Shown piece after piece: positions 1-9,882 of a stretch of DNA of 64,000 nucleotides. The notes beneath the pieces were generated by a model. The model ran no database searches. It saw only the letters and a program-made list of their open reading frames with translations, and was not told where the DNA came from. The stretch spans positions 1,868,694 through 1,932,693 of the forward strand of contig NC_017834.1 of assembly GCF_000260715.1 (NCBI RefSeq), read 5' to 3'. The first letter of the stretch is position 1. Every line of letters begins with the position of its first letter. The translations under genes and the position numbers were made by a program. The stretch comes from Bifidobacterium animalis subsp. animalis ATCC 25527. GTDB taxonomy: Bacteria > Actinomycetota > Actinomycetes > Actinomycetales > Bifidobacteriaceae.

Positions 1-1312
<1,312 letters not shown>

Positions 1313-1546
1313 AAACATTGCAGAAAGCCAAAAACGACTCTCAAATCCATTTCAAAAGAAATCAGACGGACCATCCAATAAGGAAGGACGGTCACACAAA
1401 AAACCTCCGCCATCCATCAAAACCCGACAGGATTACCCACACGAAACCATGCAGGCGGACAACGGAACTGGCATCATAAAAGACGACCAAGCACCATCAC
1501 GGCCACGACAGCCGCAACGACATCAACCTTGGTCAAGTAGTACAGT

Positions 1547-1567
1547 ACACGCTATTGAGTTCTCAAA
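1547..1567 (-). promoter_or_regulatory. rRNA leader motif (processing/antitermination box)
   Basis: On the minus strand this reads tttgagaactcaatagcgtgt, about 235 bases upstream of the mature 16S 5' end. Actinobacterial rRNA leaders commonly carry a 'GAGAACTCAATAGTGT'-type element of this kind, linked to pre-rRNA processing or antitermination. The whole stretch 1313-2170 has no convincing gene; its open frames are low-complexity C/A-rich sequence. I could not place the rrn promoters themselves with confidence. Confidence 0.55.
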
Positions 1568-1907
1568 CCACCACCACACAGCCGGCGAACACACCCGGAC
1601 CCAGTCCAGAAGCTCACCAACCGGCAGCAAGATGAATAACTTACACGCCCCACCCCGAAAACACAAACCCACCCCCAACCACACACCACAAAACCCCTAG
1701 AAAACACTCACCACCACCGGCGTGTCGAAAACCAGCCAAAACACCCCCAAACCAACCAAACAACCAACACACAACCAACCAAAAATGCCAGCACGGGAAC
1801 GAACATTCCATCAAACAGCTTCGCCGCCACGCAAAAGACCACCACAGATGCCACATCCATCCCCAGCGCATAACACCCGTGACACGAGCTACACAGCCTC
1901 CTCCCCA

Positions 1908-2029
1908 CACGTAAAAGGAGACAACAACCACACCACACACGACCCAAATTACGCAAAATGGGTCATACCAGACCATCCCTCGACGTAAAAGGAGACGAAA
2001 CCCGTGCCACAAACGACCCAAATTACGCA
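1908..2029. repeat. two copies of a 48-bp palindromic intergenic repeat
   Basis: Two related copies (about 1908-1955 and 1982-2029) each run from (c/g)acgtaaaaggagac to acccaaattacgca, so the ends are imperfect inverted repeats of TGCGTAA/TTACGCA type. They are 74 bp apart and lie between the rRNA leader and cobB. The same element recurs at 14233, 14389 and 14493. It looks like a dispersed REP-like family. Function unknown. Confidence 0.7.
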
Positions 2030-2170
2030 GGCTAGGCAGCCAACCCTGCAACACGGAGACAGTCGGGCGCAGTCAGCCAAGATGCACGTACCGCACCGAA
2101 ATGCGAAGTGGTGTAGAACTGGGAACAGAAGCAATCTGCAAACACAGCAACAAGCAACAGAGGAGCAGGC

Positions 2171-2929
2171 ATGGCACAGAAACAGATCGTGGTACTCACC
2201 GGCGCGGGAATCTCCACTTCGGCGGGAATTCCGGACTTCCGCGGGCCGGACGGCGTATGGACCAAGCACCCGGACCAGATGCAGGTGTACGACATCGATG
2301 CGTTCCTCACCGATAAAGAGGCGCGCGAATACTCCTGGCGTTGGCAGAAAGAGTCCCCGGTGTGGAACGCGAAACCGGGCAAAGCGCATTATGCACTCGT
2401 CGACCTCGAGAAAGCGGGCATGCTCAGTCTCATCGCCACGCAGAACTTCGACGCACTGCACGAAAAGGCGGGGAATTCGCCGAGCAAGATCGTGAATCTG
2501 CACGGCACCATCGGCACGTCGCACTGCATGAAGTGCCATGCGAAATATGACACCGCAGACATCATGGCACGGCTTGACGAGGAGCCGGATCCGCATTGCC
2601 ATCGCCAGCTGCCGTACCGCGGGAACATGCCCTGCAACGGGCTGCTCAAGACGGACGTCGTCTACTTCGGCGAAGCGCTGCCGGAAGGCGCGATGGAACG
2701 GTCTATCCGCGCCGCACAGCAGGCCGACGAACTGTGGGTGGTCGGGTCCACGCTCGAAGTGTTCCCCGCGGCGTCGATTGTTCCGGCCGCGGCTCAGGCG
2801 GGAGTGCCGATCACCATCATGAACATGGGTCGCACACAGTACGATTCGCTCGCCACGCGCCTCATTCACGAAGACATCGCGGTGGCGCTGCCGGAGCTCG
2901 TGCAGCGGACCATCGCAGACAACAGGTGA
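2171..2929 (+). CDS. cobB: NAD-dependent protein deacylase, sirtuin (Sir2/CobB)
   Basis: A 252-residue class III deacylase, which removes acyl groups from protein lysines while consuming NAD+, giving O-acyl-ADP-ribose and nicotinamide. The NAD-binding motif GAGISTSAGIPDFRG is at residues 11-25, the TQNFDALH motif at 90-97 and the catalytic His at about 111 in LHG. A zinc-ribbon insert is suggested by Cys119, Cys122, Cys143 and Cys155. Most family members have Ile or Val where this one has Phe93. The start is supported by a gaggag ribosome site about 7 bases upstream. It is a single gene followed by a strong hairpin, convergent with ilvA. Cytoplasmic. Substrates cannot be read from the sequence. 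Confidence 0.93.
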   Translation: MAQKQIVVLTGAGISTSAGIPDFRGPDGVWTKHPDQMQVYDIDAFLTDKEAREYSWRWQKESPVWNAKPGKAHYALVDLEKAGMLSLIATQNFDALHEKAGNSPSKIVNLHGTIGTSHCMKCHAKYDTADIMARLDEEPDPHCHRQLPYRGNMPCNGLLKTDVVYFGEALPEGAMERSIRAAQQADELWVVGSTLEVFPAASIVPAAAQAGVPITIMNMGRTQYDSLATRLIHEDIAVALPELVQRTIADNR

Positions 2930-2951
2930 GCGCACGGCGTTCCCGCACATA

Positions 2952-2994
2952 GTATTGGGCCCGCGTTCCAGTGCACGGAACGCGGGCCCAATAC
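2952..2994. terminator. bidirectional hairpin terminator between cobB and ilvA
   Basis: Perfect 18-bp inverted repeat with arms gtattgggcccgcgttcc and its complement and a 7-base loop, between the 3' ends of two convergent genes. There is no long U tract, so termination in both directions is inferred from position and stem strength. Confidence 0.7.
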
Positions 2995-3086
2995 ATTGCT
3001 TGGCAACAAACGTACCAGATTAGCAGATAATCGCCGGCGGGCAATCTGCAGACCGGCAGATGAAACCGGGAGGCGAGATCGCGGAA

Positions 3087-4361
3087 TCAGTAGATTCGCT
3101 TGGGTGAATAACCAGCATCGCGCAGCATCTGCATGACCTGTTCGATATGGTCCGGGCCGTTCGTCTCCACGGTCACGCCGAGCGCCACCGAGTTCGTGTA
3201 ATGACCGTTCGCCTTGAACTGGTCATGATCGAGCGCGATGACATTCGCGCGCGCCTTCGCGAGGATCGTCGCGACCTTGACCAGCTGGCCAGGGGTGTCG
3301 GGCAGCTCGACCTCGAAATTCATGATGCGGCCGCGCGCGATCATACCCTTCTGGATCACCGCGCCGATCGTCACCGTGTCGATGTTGCCGCCCGACATGA
3401 TCGACACGACGACGTGCTCTCCCGGCGCCTCCGCGAACTTGCGCGAACGCAGATTGAGATGTTCGAGCGCAGCGAGCGAAACGGCGCCCGCGGCCTCCAC
3501 GACCATCTTGTGCTTCTCGAGCATGAGCAGGATCATCTCGTTGATATCGCGCTCGGAGACCTCCACAAGGTCGTCGAGGAACTCATTGAGCAGCGCGAAC
3601 GTGAGATCGCCGGGACGACGCACCGCCACGCCCTCCGCAGACGTGACCACCTTGTCGGCCGGCACCACGTGACCGGCGTTGAACGACCTGCGGAACGCCG
3701 GCGAACCCTCCGGAATCGCGCCGATCACGCGCACCTCAGGACGGAACATCTTCACGGCGAGCGCGACGCCAGCACCCAGGCCGCCGCCGCCAAGAGGCAC
3801 GACGATGTCGGTGACATCCGGAACGTCTTCGAGAATCTCCATGGCGATGGTGCCCTGCCCGCACAGCACCTCGTAATCGTCGAACGGCGGCACGTAGGTC
3901 ATGCCCTCACGCTGGCTCAGCTCGATCGCGTAGGCCGCGGCCTCGTCGAACACATCGCCGTGCAGCACGACGTCGGCTCCGTACGCCTTCGTCGCGTCCA
4001 CCTTGAGCGGCGGCGTGATCTCCGGCATCAGAATCGTCGCCTTCGCCCCACGCTCACGGGCCGCATAGGCGACGCCCTGCGCATGGTTGCCTGCCGAGGC
4101 GGTGACAATACCGCGCTCGAGCTCCTCGTCGGTGAGCGAGGCGATCTTGTTGTAAGCGCCGCGAATCTTGAACGAACCTGTGACCTGCAGATTCTCCGGC
4201 TTGAGCAGGATCGTGTGCCCGGTCATCTCCGACAGCACCGGCGACGCGATGATCTGCGTGTGCTTTGCAGTCCCCTCGAGTCGTTCGGCGGCCATCTTCA
4301 GTTCCGCAGCGTGATCCCTGCGCATTGCTTGCAACACATCTTTCTGTTCCATGGGAGCCAA
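3087..4361 (-). CDS. ilvA: threonine ammonia-lyase (threonine dehydratase) with ACT domain
   Basis: PLP enzyme that deaminates L-threonine to 2-oxobutanoate, the first committed step of isoleucine synthesis. The PLP lysine is Lys65 in GSFKIRGA; the phosphate-binding glycine loop GGGGLGAG is near residue 190. A C-terminal ACT domain begins near residue 345 (FEVELPDTPGQLVKV), giving 424 residues in total, the usual size for the single-ACT form. Such enzymes are often allosteric. A second in-frame ATG three codons in (4352) is an equally good start, and neither has a clear Shine-Dalgarno. A parS-like site lies about 100 bases upstream. Monocistronic and cytoplasmic. A catabolic threonine-lyase role cannot be excluded from sequence alone. 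Confidence 0.93.
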   Translation of the reverse strand: MAPMEQKDVLQAMRRDHAAELKMAAERLEGTAKHTQIIASPVLSEMTGHTILLKPENLQVTGSFKIRGAYNKIASLTDEELERGIVTASAGNHAQGVAYAARERGAKATILMPEITPPLKVDATKAYGADVVLHGDVFDEAAAYAIELSQREGMTYVPPFDDYEVLCGQGTIAMEILEDVPDVTDIVVPLGGGGLGAGVALAVKMFRPEVRVIGAIPEGSPAFRRSFNAGHVVPADKVVTSAEGVAVRRPGDLTFALLNEFLDDLVEVSERDINEMILLMLEKHKMVVEAAGAVSLAALEHLNLRSRKFAEAPGEHVVVSIMSGGNIDTVTIGAVIQKGMIARGRIMNFEVELPDTPGQLVKVATILAKARANVIALDHDQFKANGHYTNSVALGVTVETNGPDHIEQVMQMLRDAGYSPKRIY

Positions 4362-4460
4362 GTTTAAGAAAAAACCGCGCGCGCGTCACACTCTGTCCGA
4401 CTGCTGACATAGTTCGTCTTCCAGCGTGAACAGATGCGGCCCTGTTTCCCGCATTCGATG

Positions 4461-4476
4461 TGTTTCACGGGAAACA
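4461..4476. promoter_or_regulatory. parS-like site (ParB-binding)
   Basis: TGTTTCACGGGAAACA differs from the near-universal parS consensus TGTTTCACGTGAAACA at one base. parA and parB are in this window (57109-59471). The site lies between the divergent ilvA and the 4598 operon. Binding is inferred from match alone. Confidence 0.7.
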
Positions 4477-4525
4477 CGGGCGCGAGTGCGAGCCGATGCA
4501 GGCTCGGAGATACCGAACAACCCCT

Positions 4526-4554
4526 GTACTTCCACTTCGACGCCAGTCTACAAT
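4526..4554 (+). promoter_or_regulatory. candidate promoter of the 4598-7472 operon
   Basis: A good -10 hexamer TACAAT lies at 4549-4554, 43 bases before the first ATG. The -35 region at the right distance is only weakly matched (gtactt). Called on the -10 and position only. Confidence 0.4.
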
Positions 4555-4597
4555 GAGATAGATTGCCAACTGCGTCAACGAAGGAGAGGGGGAACTT

Positions 4598-6019
4598 ATG
4601 GGCATGATCGTTGTGCTTGAACTAAGCGATGCCGACAACGAGTATCAATTTGATTCCCATATTGCCGCGGCGACAGAGAAAGCGCAACTGGAGCTGACGC
4701 GACTTGACGACATCATTGGGGCATCTCGGATGTTGAGACCCGAATGTGACCGCCTCGATTACGCTTTGGCAGTTTCGTCCGGCGTGCTGTGCTCGCTGTT
4801 CGATATCTTTCTCGTCGGGGCGCCGAACGATTCGGAGCTGCAAAGTCAAACCGATCAGTGGTTCAGTTCTCGCATACAGAACTTTGCAAGGTTTTTCGGA
4901 TGGGACGGCGAAAAGGGTGATCTGGCATCCGCCATCAAAAAGTTGGAGGACACGTTCGGGATTCCCTATGATCAGACAGGTCAGGGCATTTCCGGCACGA
5001 TTGTTTTCAGCCTCTCCCCGATGAACCATCATTTCAAATCGCTCGGTCACAATCCCACTCTATTTGGTCTGTTCTTCTCCATTCTGGACCAATTCACCAA
5101 TCAGTCGCATTTCGTGTCAGGCGGTCAGATGATTGCCTTGACCGAGGCCAGCGGTTCCTTCGAACTACGAGGCGCAACGGTTCCGGCACGCCTGTTCTGC
5201 GGATTCACGAATTGGCTTGGGCATCTTTTCTCTGATATGACAGGCTCGTCGGGAAGCGCACGAAAAGGCAATCGCGGCATGGGTATCCCCTCTCCACTGT
5301 GGACATGGGCCAATGACGCGATAGCCACACTGCAGACTATGCGTATACGGATTCCGGACTGGCTGACGCAGTTCAATGAATTTGCGATGAACTTGTATTT
5401 GCAGGGTTATGACCTGCGATTCCAGGCCATGCAGGCCATCCCCGTAATGCTCAATGAACTGATTACACGACTGCTGTATCTCACACGCAGGCTCGTCGAA
5501 TACTACCGAGAACATGCGCATGAATCGCTGTCACCTCAGGCAATGTGGACAGCATGTGAACCATTCACGAATCCCTCAGTCAAACGCATGCTTACGGTGG
5601 CACATGGCACCTTCTGCTTGTTTGACGCAACGGATGCCATCATTCGAGGGGCAACGAAAACGCCAGGTTCATTTGACGTACAGGAAATAGCGATGCGGCT
5701 CAATATCGTAGGAATCGGCCGTTTCGCCATCAGTCTGTACGGCGAAGGCAGGCGTGCCGGCCAGCTGCACAAAGTGGAGCAGCAAGCCCGATTCGCGAGC
5801 CGCGAGCGCATTATCGTCGAGGATTACCTCGCCGGATTGGTCGAGCTCGGTCGTTTGTATGACGATCGACAGCTCATCGATTTTACCGATGCTTTCAAAA
5901 ACAGCGGTCCATATATCAGGGCATTCGAGAAATCTGCCCGGCTGGCCGCACTTCGCAGGGTCCCGAAAGACCAGATTCTCACCACAAAGTCAGACATCGA
6001 TTCATATTTCAACAAGTAA
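4598..6019 (+). CDS. hypothetical protein, first gene of an unrecognised two-gene operon
   Basis: 473 residues; I do not recognise the family. It is probably cytoplasmic or membrane-peripheral: there is no signal peptide, but several hydrophobic or amphipathic stretches occur (about residues 57-75 and 158-172, the latter around PTLFGLFFSILDQF). Histidine-rich NHHFKSLGH precedes that stretch. No nucleotide-binding loop, nuclease motif or zinc cluster could be found. The start has a purine-rich ribosome site (ggagagggggaactt). Base and codon use are less GC-biased than in neighbouring genes, consistent with acquired DNA. Only 10 bases separate it from the next gene, so the two are surely cotranscribed. 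A defence or membrane-acting partner role is conjecture from context and the partner's features. Confidence 0.8.
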   Translation: MGMIVVLELSDADNEYQFDSHIAAATEKAQLELTRLDDIIGASRMLRPECDRLDYALAVSSGVLCSLFDIFLVGAPNDSELQSQTDQWFSSRIQNFARFFGWDGEKGDLASAIKKLEDTFGIPYDQTGQGISGTIVFSLSPMNHHFKSLGHNPTLFGLFFSILDQFTNQSHFVSGGQMIALTEASGSFELRGATVPARLFCGFTNWLGHLFSDMTGSSGSARKGNRGMGIPSPLWTWANDAIATLQTMRIRIPDWLTQFNEFAMNLYLQGYDLRFQAMQAIPVMLNELITRLLYLTRRLVEYYREHAHESLSPQAMWTACEPFTNPSVKRMLTVAHGTFCLFDATDAIIRGATKTPGSFDVQEIAMRLNIVGIGRFAISLYGEGRRAGQLHKVEQQARFASRERIIVEDYLAGLVELGRLYDDRQLIDFTDAFKNSGPYIRAFEKSARLAALRRVPKDQILTTKSDIDSYFNK

Positions 6020-6029
6020 AGGAGTTGCC

Positions 6030-7472
6030 ATGGGCAACAGTTTTTTCGATAACATCGGCAATGCGTTCAATGAGATTGGCAGGAATGTCAACAAAACCAC
6101 TAACGAAGTGGCGAATAACGTCGGCAAGGTCGCAGGAGAGGTCGGGAGCAATATCACGCATATGGCCGGGGAGGTTAGTCAGAATGTCGGCAGGATTGCC
6201 GGCGAAGTCGGACAAGGCGTCAGCAATTTTGCCAACGAGAAAGGCCGTGACATTAGCGATATCGCGACAAACGCGGCACACAACGTAGCCAAAACGGCAG
6301 GGGACGTCGGACATGGCATCGCCGAATTCGCCGGCAAAGTCGGCGACAACGTGAATAAAACACTCGATCCGGAGCAGGAGAAAATGGAACAGGCGAACGC
6401 GGAGATGCAACGCGCACTGGATGAGACGAACACGCAGATCGAACGGCTCGGCGCCTGCGACAACGTTCTCTTTGACCACCTCAATGAGATTCAGACATGT
6501 TTCGACGCCATCAGAAACGTCCCTACCGAACAGCGACTGCAATACGAAGAGCTGGCCAAGATTCGCCTGGATTGGAAGAAAAAGGCGGAGGAGATCCAGG
6601 AGGACTGCGAGATTGCCGCAGTCAAGGCCGCAGGTGCCGGAGCCGCGGGCGCGGCAGCGGGTATTGGAGTTGCAGCCCTAGCTCCAACCGTCGCCATGGG
6701 AATTGCAACTACCTTTGGCGTGGCATCCACAGGTACTGCAATTTCCGCACTAAGCGGCGCAGCTGCTACACATGCGGCCTTGGCATGGCTAGGAGGAGGG
6801 GCGCTGGCAGCCGGAGGAGGCGGTATGGCGGCAGGGAACGCCTTTCTGGCGATGTGTGGTCCTATCGGTTGGACAATCGCCGGCGTCGCATTGCTTACTA
6901 GCGGTCTGCTCATCTTCAAGAACATCAACGACAAAAAGAGACTCGAGAAGGTGTTCACGCTCATCAGCGAACGAGATACCAAGAAGTATCAACTGGCTAC
7001 CGTGGAACTCAAGGAACGCATTGTGCACATCGATGACGAGAACGACCGCCTCGCAGAAGCAATCGAACGTGTTAAATCGTTTGGGCTTGACTACGAGCAA
7101 ATGAGTGAAGCGCAGCAATACGAGCTCGGATCCTATGTGAACCTCATGGGTGCATCCACGCAGCTTCTCATTAATCCGATTCTCGGACTCCAGACAAAGG
7201 TGACGGAGACAGACCTGTCCAAATTCGCTCTGTCTGTGAACACGCACCTCGATAAGAAACACACCGAAGCAATCGTTTATCTCGCGAATCTGCTGTACAA
7301 AATCGATATCGACGGCACCGATCGCAAGCTGCTGTGCACAGCGTTCTCTAAAAATGAAGAGTTCCTCCAGTCCGTGAATCTGGACAAGAAGGACTTCGAC
7401 CTTTCAATGTTCGAAACGGTGACCAAGCTGCTCATGTGGACGTACGGCAACAACGCAGCAAAGGACATATGA
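6030..7472 (+). CDS. hypothetical protein with 11-residue amphipathic repeats and glycine-rich hydrophobic core
   Basis: 480 residues, starting at ATG 6030 with an ideal aaaggag ribosome site. Residues about 8-106 form nine tandem 11-residue units of the type NVGKVAGEVGS / NVGRIAGEVGQ / GIAEFAGKVGD. This is an 11/3 amphipathic-helix pattern as in LEA group 3 proteins, apolipoproteins and synucleins, which bind membranes. A coiled region follows, then from about residue 200 an Ala/Gly-rich hydrophobic block including ALAWLGGGALAAGGGGMAAG, with a membrane-spanning stretch near GWTIAGVALLTSGLLIF. The C-terminal 200 residues are soluble-looking and helical. No enzyme motif is seen. The architecture suggests a membrane-inserting or membrane-remodelling protein working with the upstream gene product; the biological role is unknown. 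Confidence 0.82.
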   Translation: MGNSFFDNIGNAFNEIGRNVNKTTNEVANNVGKVAGEVGSNITHMAGEVSQNVGRIAGEVGQGVSNFANEKGRDISDIATNAAHNVAKTAGDVGHGIAEFAGKVGDNVNKTLDPEQEKMEQANAEMQRALDETNTQIERLGACDNVLFDHLNEIQTCFDAIRNVPTEQRLQYEELAKIRLDWKKKAEEIQEDCEIAAVKAAGAGAAGAAAGIGVAALAPTVAMGIATTFGVASTGTAISALSGAAATHAALAWLGGGALAAGGGGMAAGNAFLAMCGPIGWTIAGVALLTSGLLIFKNINDKKRLEKVFTLISERDTKKYQLATVELKERIVHIDDENDRLAEAIERVKSFGLDYEQMSEAQQYELGSYVNLMGASTQLLINPILGLQTKVTETDLSKFALSVNTHLDKKHTEAIVYLANLLYKIDIDGTDRKLLCTAFSKNEEFLQSVNLDKKDFDLSMFETVTKLLMWTYGNNAAKDI

Positions 7473-7515
7473 TCCCGGCAGCAGTCGCACTACCGTCAGT
7501 CCAGAGGAAGCGATC

Positions 7516-7761
7516 TCAGTTCGCTTCCTCTGCGCTTTTGATGATGGATAGCGCCATATCTTCGAGATTCTGTTCCAACTGATTGAACGCCGCATATTGA
7601 CGCAAATACTCGCGCATGAACGGCATGGTGAACTCCACATAGCCCCAACCTGCAGGTTTGATGTAATCCTCGTGAATCAAGCGCGCACGGTACACGCTCG
7701 CATATTGCGGGGTCTTGTGCATGCGATGTGCAATCTCCGTCAAATCTGACAAATCTAACAA
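7516..7761 (-). pseudogene. C-terminal remnant of an AAA-type ATP-binding protein
   Basis: An 81-residue frame resembling, from memory, only the last part of bifidobacterial AAA ATPases with a winged-helix C-terminal region (VYRARLIHEDYIKPAGWGYV ending in MREYLRQY). The P-loop and core are missing, and the upstream side runs into a short tandem repeat of caaatctaa type. A truncated gene is more likely than a functional small protein, but translation of the remnant cannot be excluded. Confidence 0.5.
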
Positions 7762-7800
7762 ATCTAATGAAATCTAACAAATCTAAAATTCATCTAACAA
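7741..7800. repeat. short tandem repeat of caaatctaa type
   Basis: About six imperfect copies of a 9-base unit (caaatctaa and variants such as tgaaatctaa) at the broken end of the ATPase remnant. AT-rich against a GC-rich background. Replication slippage here could explain the truncation. Confidence 0.7.
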
Positions 7801-7870
7801 GATTGACGACCTGTGTAGCAAGCCGCGCGGGTGAGGCACTCGCAGAAGGGCCGTGCCTCCCGGAACAGAA

Positions 7871-7886
7871 CGTTCCACGAGAAACA
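7871..7886. promoter_or_regulatory. weak parS-like palindrome
   Basis: CGTTCCACGAGAAACA matches the parS consensus at 13 of 16 positions. It is much weaker than the 4461 site and may be a chance palindrome. Confidence 0.3.
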
Positions 7887-7917
7887 CGGCCGCAGAGTCT
7901 GCCAATGCGAGTATTCG

Positions 7918-9753
7918 CTACAGTTCGACGACGACGCCCTCCCAGCCGGCGAGCTCGCCGTTTGCCAAGGATTTCGCGGAGTGGATGGCATCGTACGTGC
8001 TCAGGATGATCCGGTCTTCGCTCACGCCGTCGGCGAGCAGATCCGCAACCGGCTTCGGCAGCGCGGCATGCCGACCAGTCAGATTGATTGCCACCAGTAC
8101 GCGCTTCGCCGTGCCGTCCGCGTTCGCCAGCGTGCGCGTGAACGCGTAGACCTGCTCGTCATCGTCGTCGGCGAGCGCCCATTCCCCGGCCGACACAACG
8201 GCACTGTTATGCCGCAGATTGACAAGCTTCTTATAGAACGCGTAGACCGAATCCGGGTCGTCGAACTGCGCGGCGGCATTGATCTCCACATGGTTCGGGT
8301 TCACCGACAGCCACGGTTCGGTCTTGGCGTCAGCCGCGGTGAATCCCGCATATTTCGAACCATCCCACTGCATTGGCGTGCGCGCATTGTCGCGGCCGAA
8401 CAGCGCGAGCGAATCCATCATGGACTCGCCGGACTGCACCTTCGCCTCTTCGACGCGCTGGCGGTATGCGTTGATCGACTCGAGATCGCGGTACTGGCCG
8501 AGTTCCGTGAAATGCGCACCTGTCATGCCGAGCTCCTCGCCCTGATAGATGTACGGGGTGCCGCGATGCAGGTGGATGAGCATGCCGAAGGCCTTCGCCG
8601 AATGCACACGATTCTCCTCATTCGAATCGTCGCCCCAGCGAGTGACCACGCGCGGTTGGTCGTGGTTACAGGTGAACAGACTTGCCCACCCGCGGTCGTG
8701 CACGGCCTCCTGCTGCGCCTTGAGCTGCTCGCGCAGGTGGCGCACATCGAACTTGACGACGTCCCACTTCGAATCGCCCTGGTCAATGCCCACATGGTCG
8801 AACAGGAACAGCATATCGAGTTCCTTGTGGTCTGGATCGGTGATGTACTCGTTACGCGCAGCGTCCACACCCGGCGCCTCGCCGACGTTCATATAGCCCC
8901 CGCGCTTCTCGAACACCTCACGGCGCATCTCCTGCAGGAACTCGTCGATGCGCGGGCCGTCGGAGGAGAACGGGTACGGGCTCGAGTACCCTTCTGGGCC
9001 GGCCGGGTAGTCATCGATCTCAGAACCCGCTTCGCCCGGAAGACGGCCGTTCTTGTCGACCACCTTGGAGATCTGCGTGATCACGTCCATACGGAAGCCG
9101 TCGATGCCCTTATCCATCCACCAGTTCATCATCCGGTAGACAGCTTGGCGCACGTCGGGGTTCTCCCAGTTGAGGTCGGGCTGTTTCTTGGAGTATTGGT
9201 GGAGGAAGTACTCGCCACGCTTGGTGTCATACTGCCATGCGGAACCACCGAAGTAGGAGCCCCATTCGTTCGGCTCGGCGCCCGGTGCACCCGGTTCCAT
9301 GCCCGGTTTGGCGGGGCGCCACCAGTACCAGTCGGCTTTGCTGGAGTTGGGGTCGCGTGACTCCTGGAACCATGCATGCTCGTCGGAGGTGTGATTGACC
9401 ACGAGGTCCATGATCACCTTGATGCCGCGCTTGTGCGCTTCGGCGAGCAGCTCGTCCATGTCATCCATCGTGCCGAAGATCGGGTCGATGGCCTCATAGT
9501 CAGAAATGTCATAGCCATTGTCGTCCTGCGGCGACTGATAGACCGGGCTCAGCCAGATCACATCCACGCCGAGATCGGCAATGTAATCGAGTCGGCTCGT
9601 GATGCCCTTGAGATCGCCGATGCCGTCGCCGTTAGAATCCTGGAAACTCCGCGGATAAATCTGGTACACCACCGCGTTCGCCCACCACGGGTTGGGTGTA
9701 GCGCCGTTCGTACGCACGGAATCGGGAAGCGCAGGCCTATTCATTGCGGTCAT
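7918..9753 (-). CDS. alpha-glucosidase / oligo-1,6-glucosidase, GH13
   Basis: A 611-residue cytoplasmic GH13 hydrolase that splits terminal alpha-linked glucose from short oligosaccharides, such as isomalto-oligosaccharides, sucrose or maltose. Visible are the DSNGDGIGDL calcium-loop sequence near residue 39, the DLVVNHTS region, the nucleophile Asp about 223 (GFRMDVI), the acid/base Glu about 292 (GEAPG) and the transition-state Asp about 365 (CNHDQPR). The start was set at ATG 9753 because ggag sits 6 bases upstream; a longer frame to 9780 lacks a ribosome site. It belongs functionally with the alpha-galactoside genes to the right. Its promoter region abuts the 52-bp repeat array. Exact linkage specificity is not readable. 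Confidence 0.93.
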   Translation of the reverse strand: MTAMNRPALPDSVRTNGATPNPWWANAVVYQIYPRSFQDSNGDGIGDLKGITSRLDYIADLGVDVIWLSPVYQSPQDDNGYDISDYEAIDPIFGTMDDMDELLAEAHKRGIKVIMDLVVNHTSDEHAWFQESRDPNSSKADWYWWRPAKPGMEPGAPGAEPNEWGSYFGGSAWQYDTKRGEYFLHQYSKKQPDLNWENPDVRQAVYRMMNWWMDKGIDGFRMDVITQISKVVDKNGRLPGEAGSEIDDYPAGPEGYSSPYPFSSDGPRIDEFLQEMRREVFEKRGGYMNVGEAPGVDAARNEYITDPDHKELDMLFLFDHVGIDQGDSKWDVVKFDVRHLREQLKAQQEAVHDRGWASLFTCNHDQPRVVTRWGDDSNEENRVHSAKAFGMLIHLHRGTPYIYQGEELGMTGAHFTELGQYRDLESINAYRQRVEEAKVQSGESMMDSLALFGRDNARTPMQWDGSKYAGFTAADAKTEPWLSVNPNHVEINAAAQFDDPDSVYAFYKKLVNLRHNSAVVSAGEWALADDDDEQVYAFTRTLANADGTAKRVLVAINLTGRHAALPKPVADLLADGVSEDRIILSTYDAIHSAKSLANGELAGWEGVVVEL

Positions 9754-9788
9754 GGAAGCTCCTTTGCCTTTGAATAACAACCACCAAC

Positions 9789-9817
9789 ACTATAGAGATG
9801 GCTCCATAGTAGGCACC
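9789..9817 (-). promoter_or_regulatory. candidate promoter of the GH13 gene
   Basis: A TATAGT -10 hexamer on the minus strand (9789-9794) would start transcription about 30 bases before the GH13 ATG. The -35 match is poor, suggesting an activator-dependent or weak promoter. Confidence 0.4.
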
Positions 9818-9882
9818 CATGAATTAATTGCCCAGCGTAGTATGCGGACGGGCGTGTGGGAAAGTAATTCCGCGGTCACATG

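Noticed and set aside
1641-2950. Cys/Val/Trp-rich open frames upstream of the rRNA and across cobB
   Set aside because: Low-complexity translation of C/A-rich leader DNA and an antisense frame of cobB; no ribosome sites.
7871-7886. Full-strength parS site
   Set aside because: Three mismatches to the consensus; kept only as a weak candidate.
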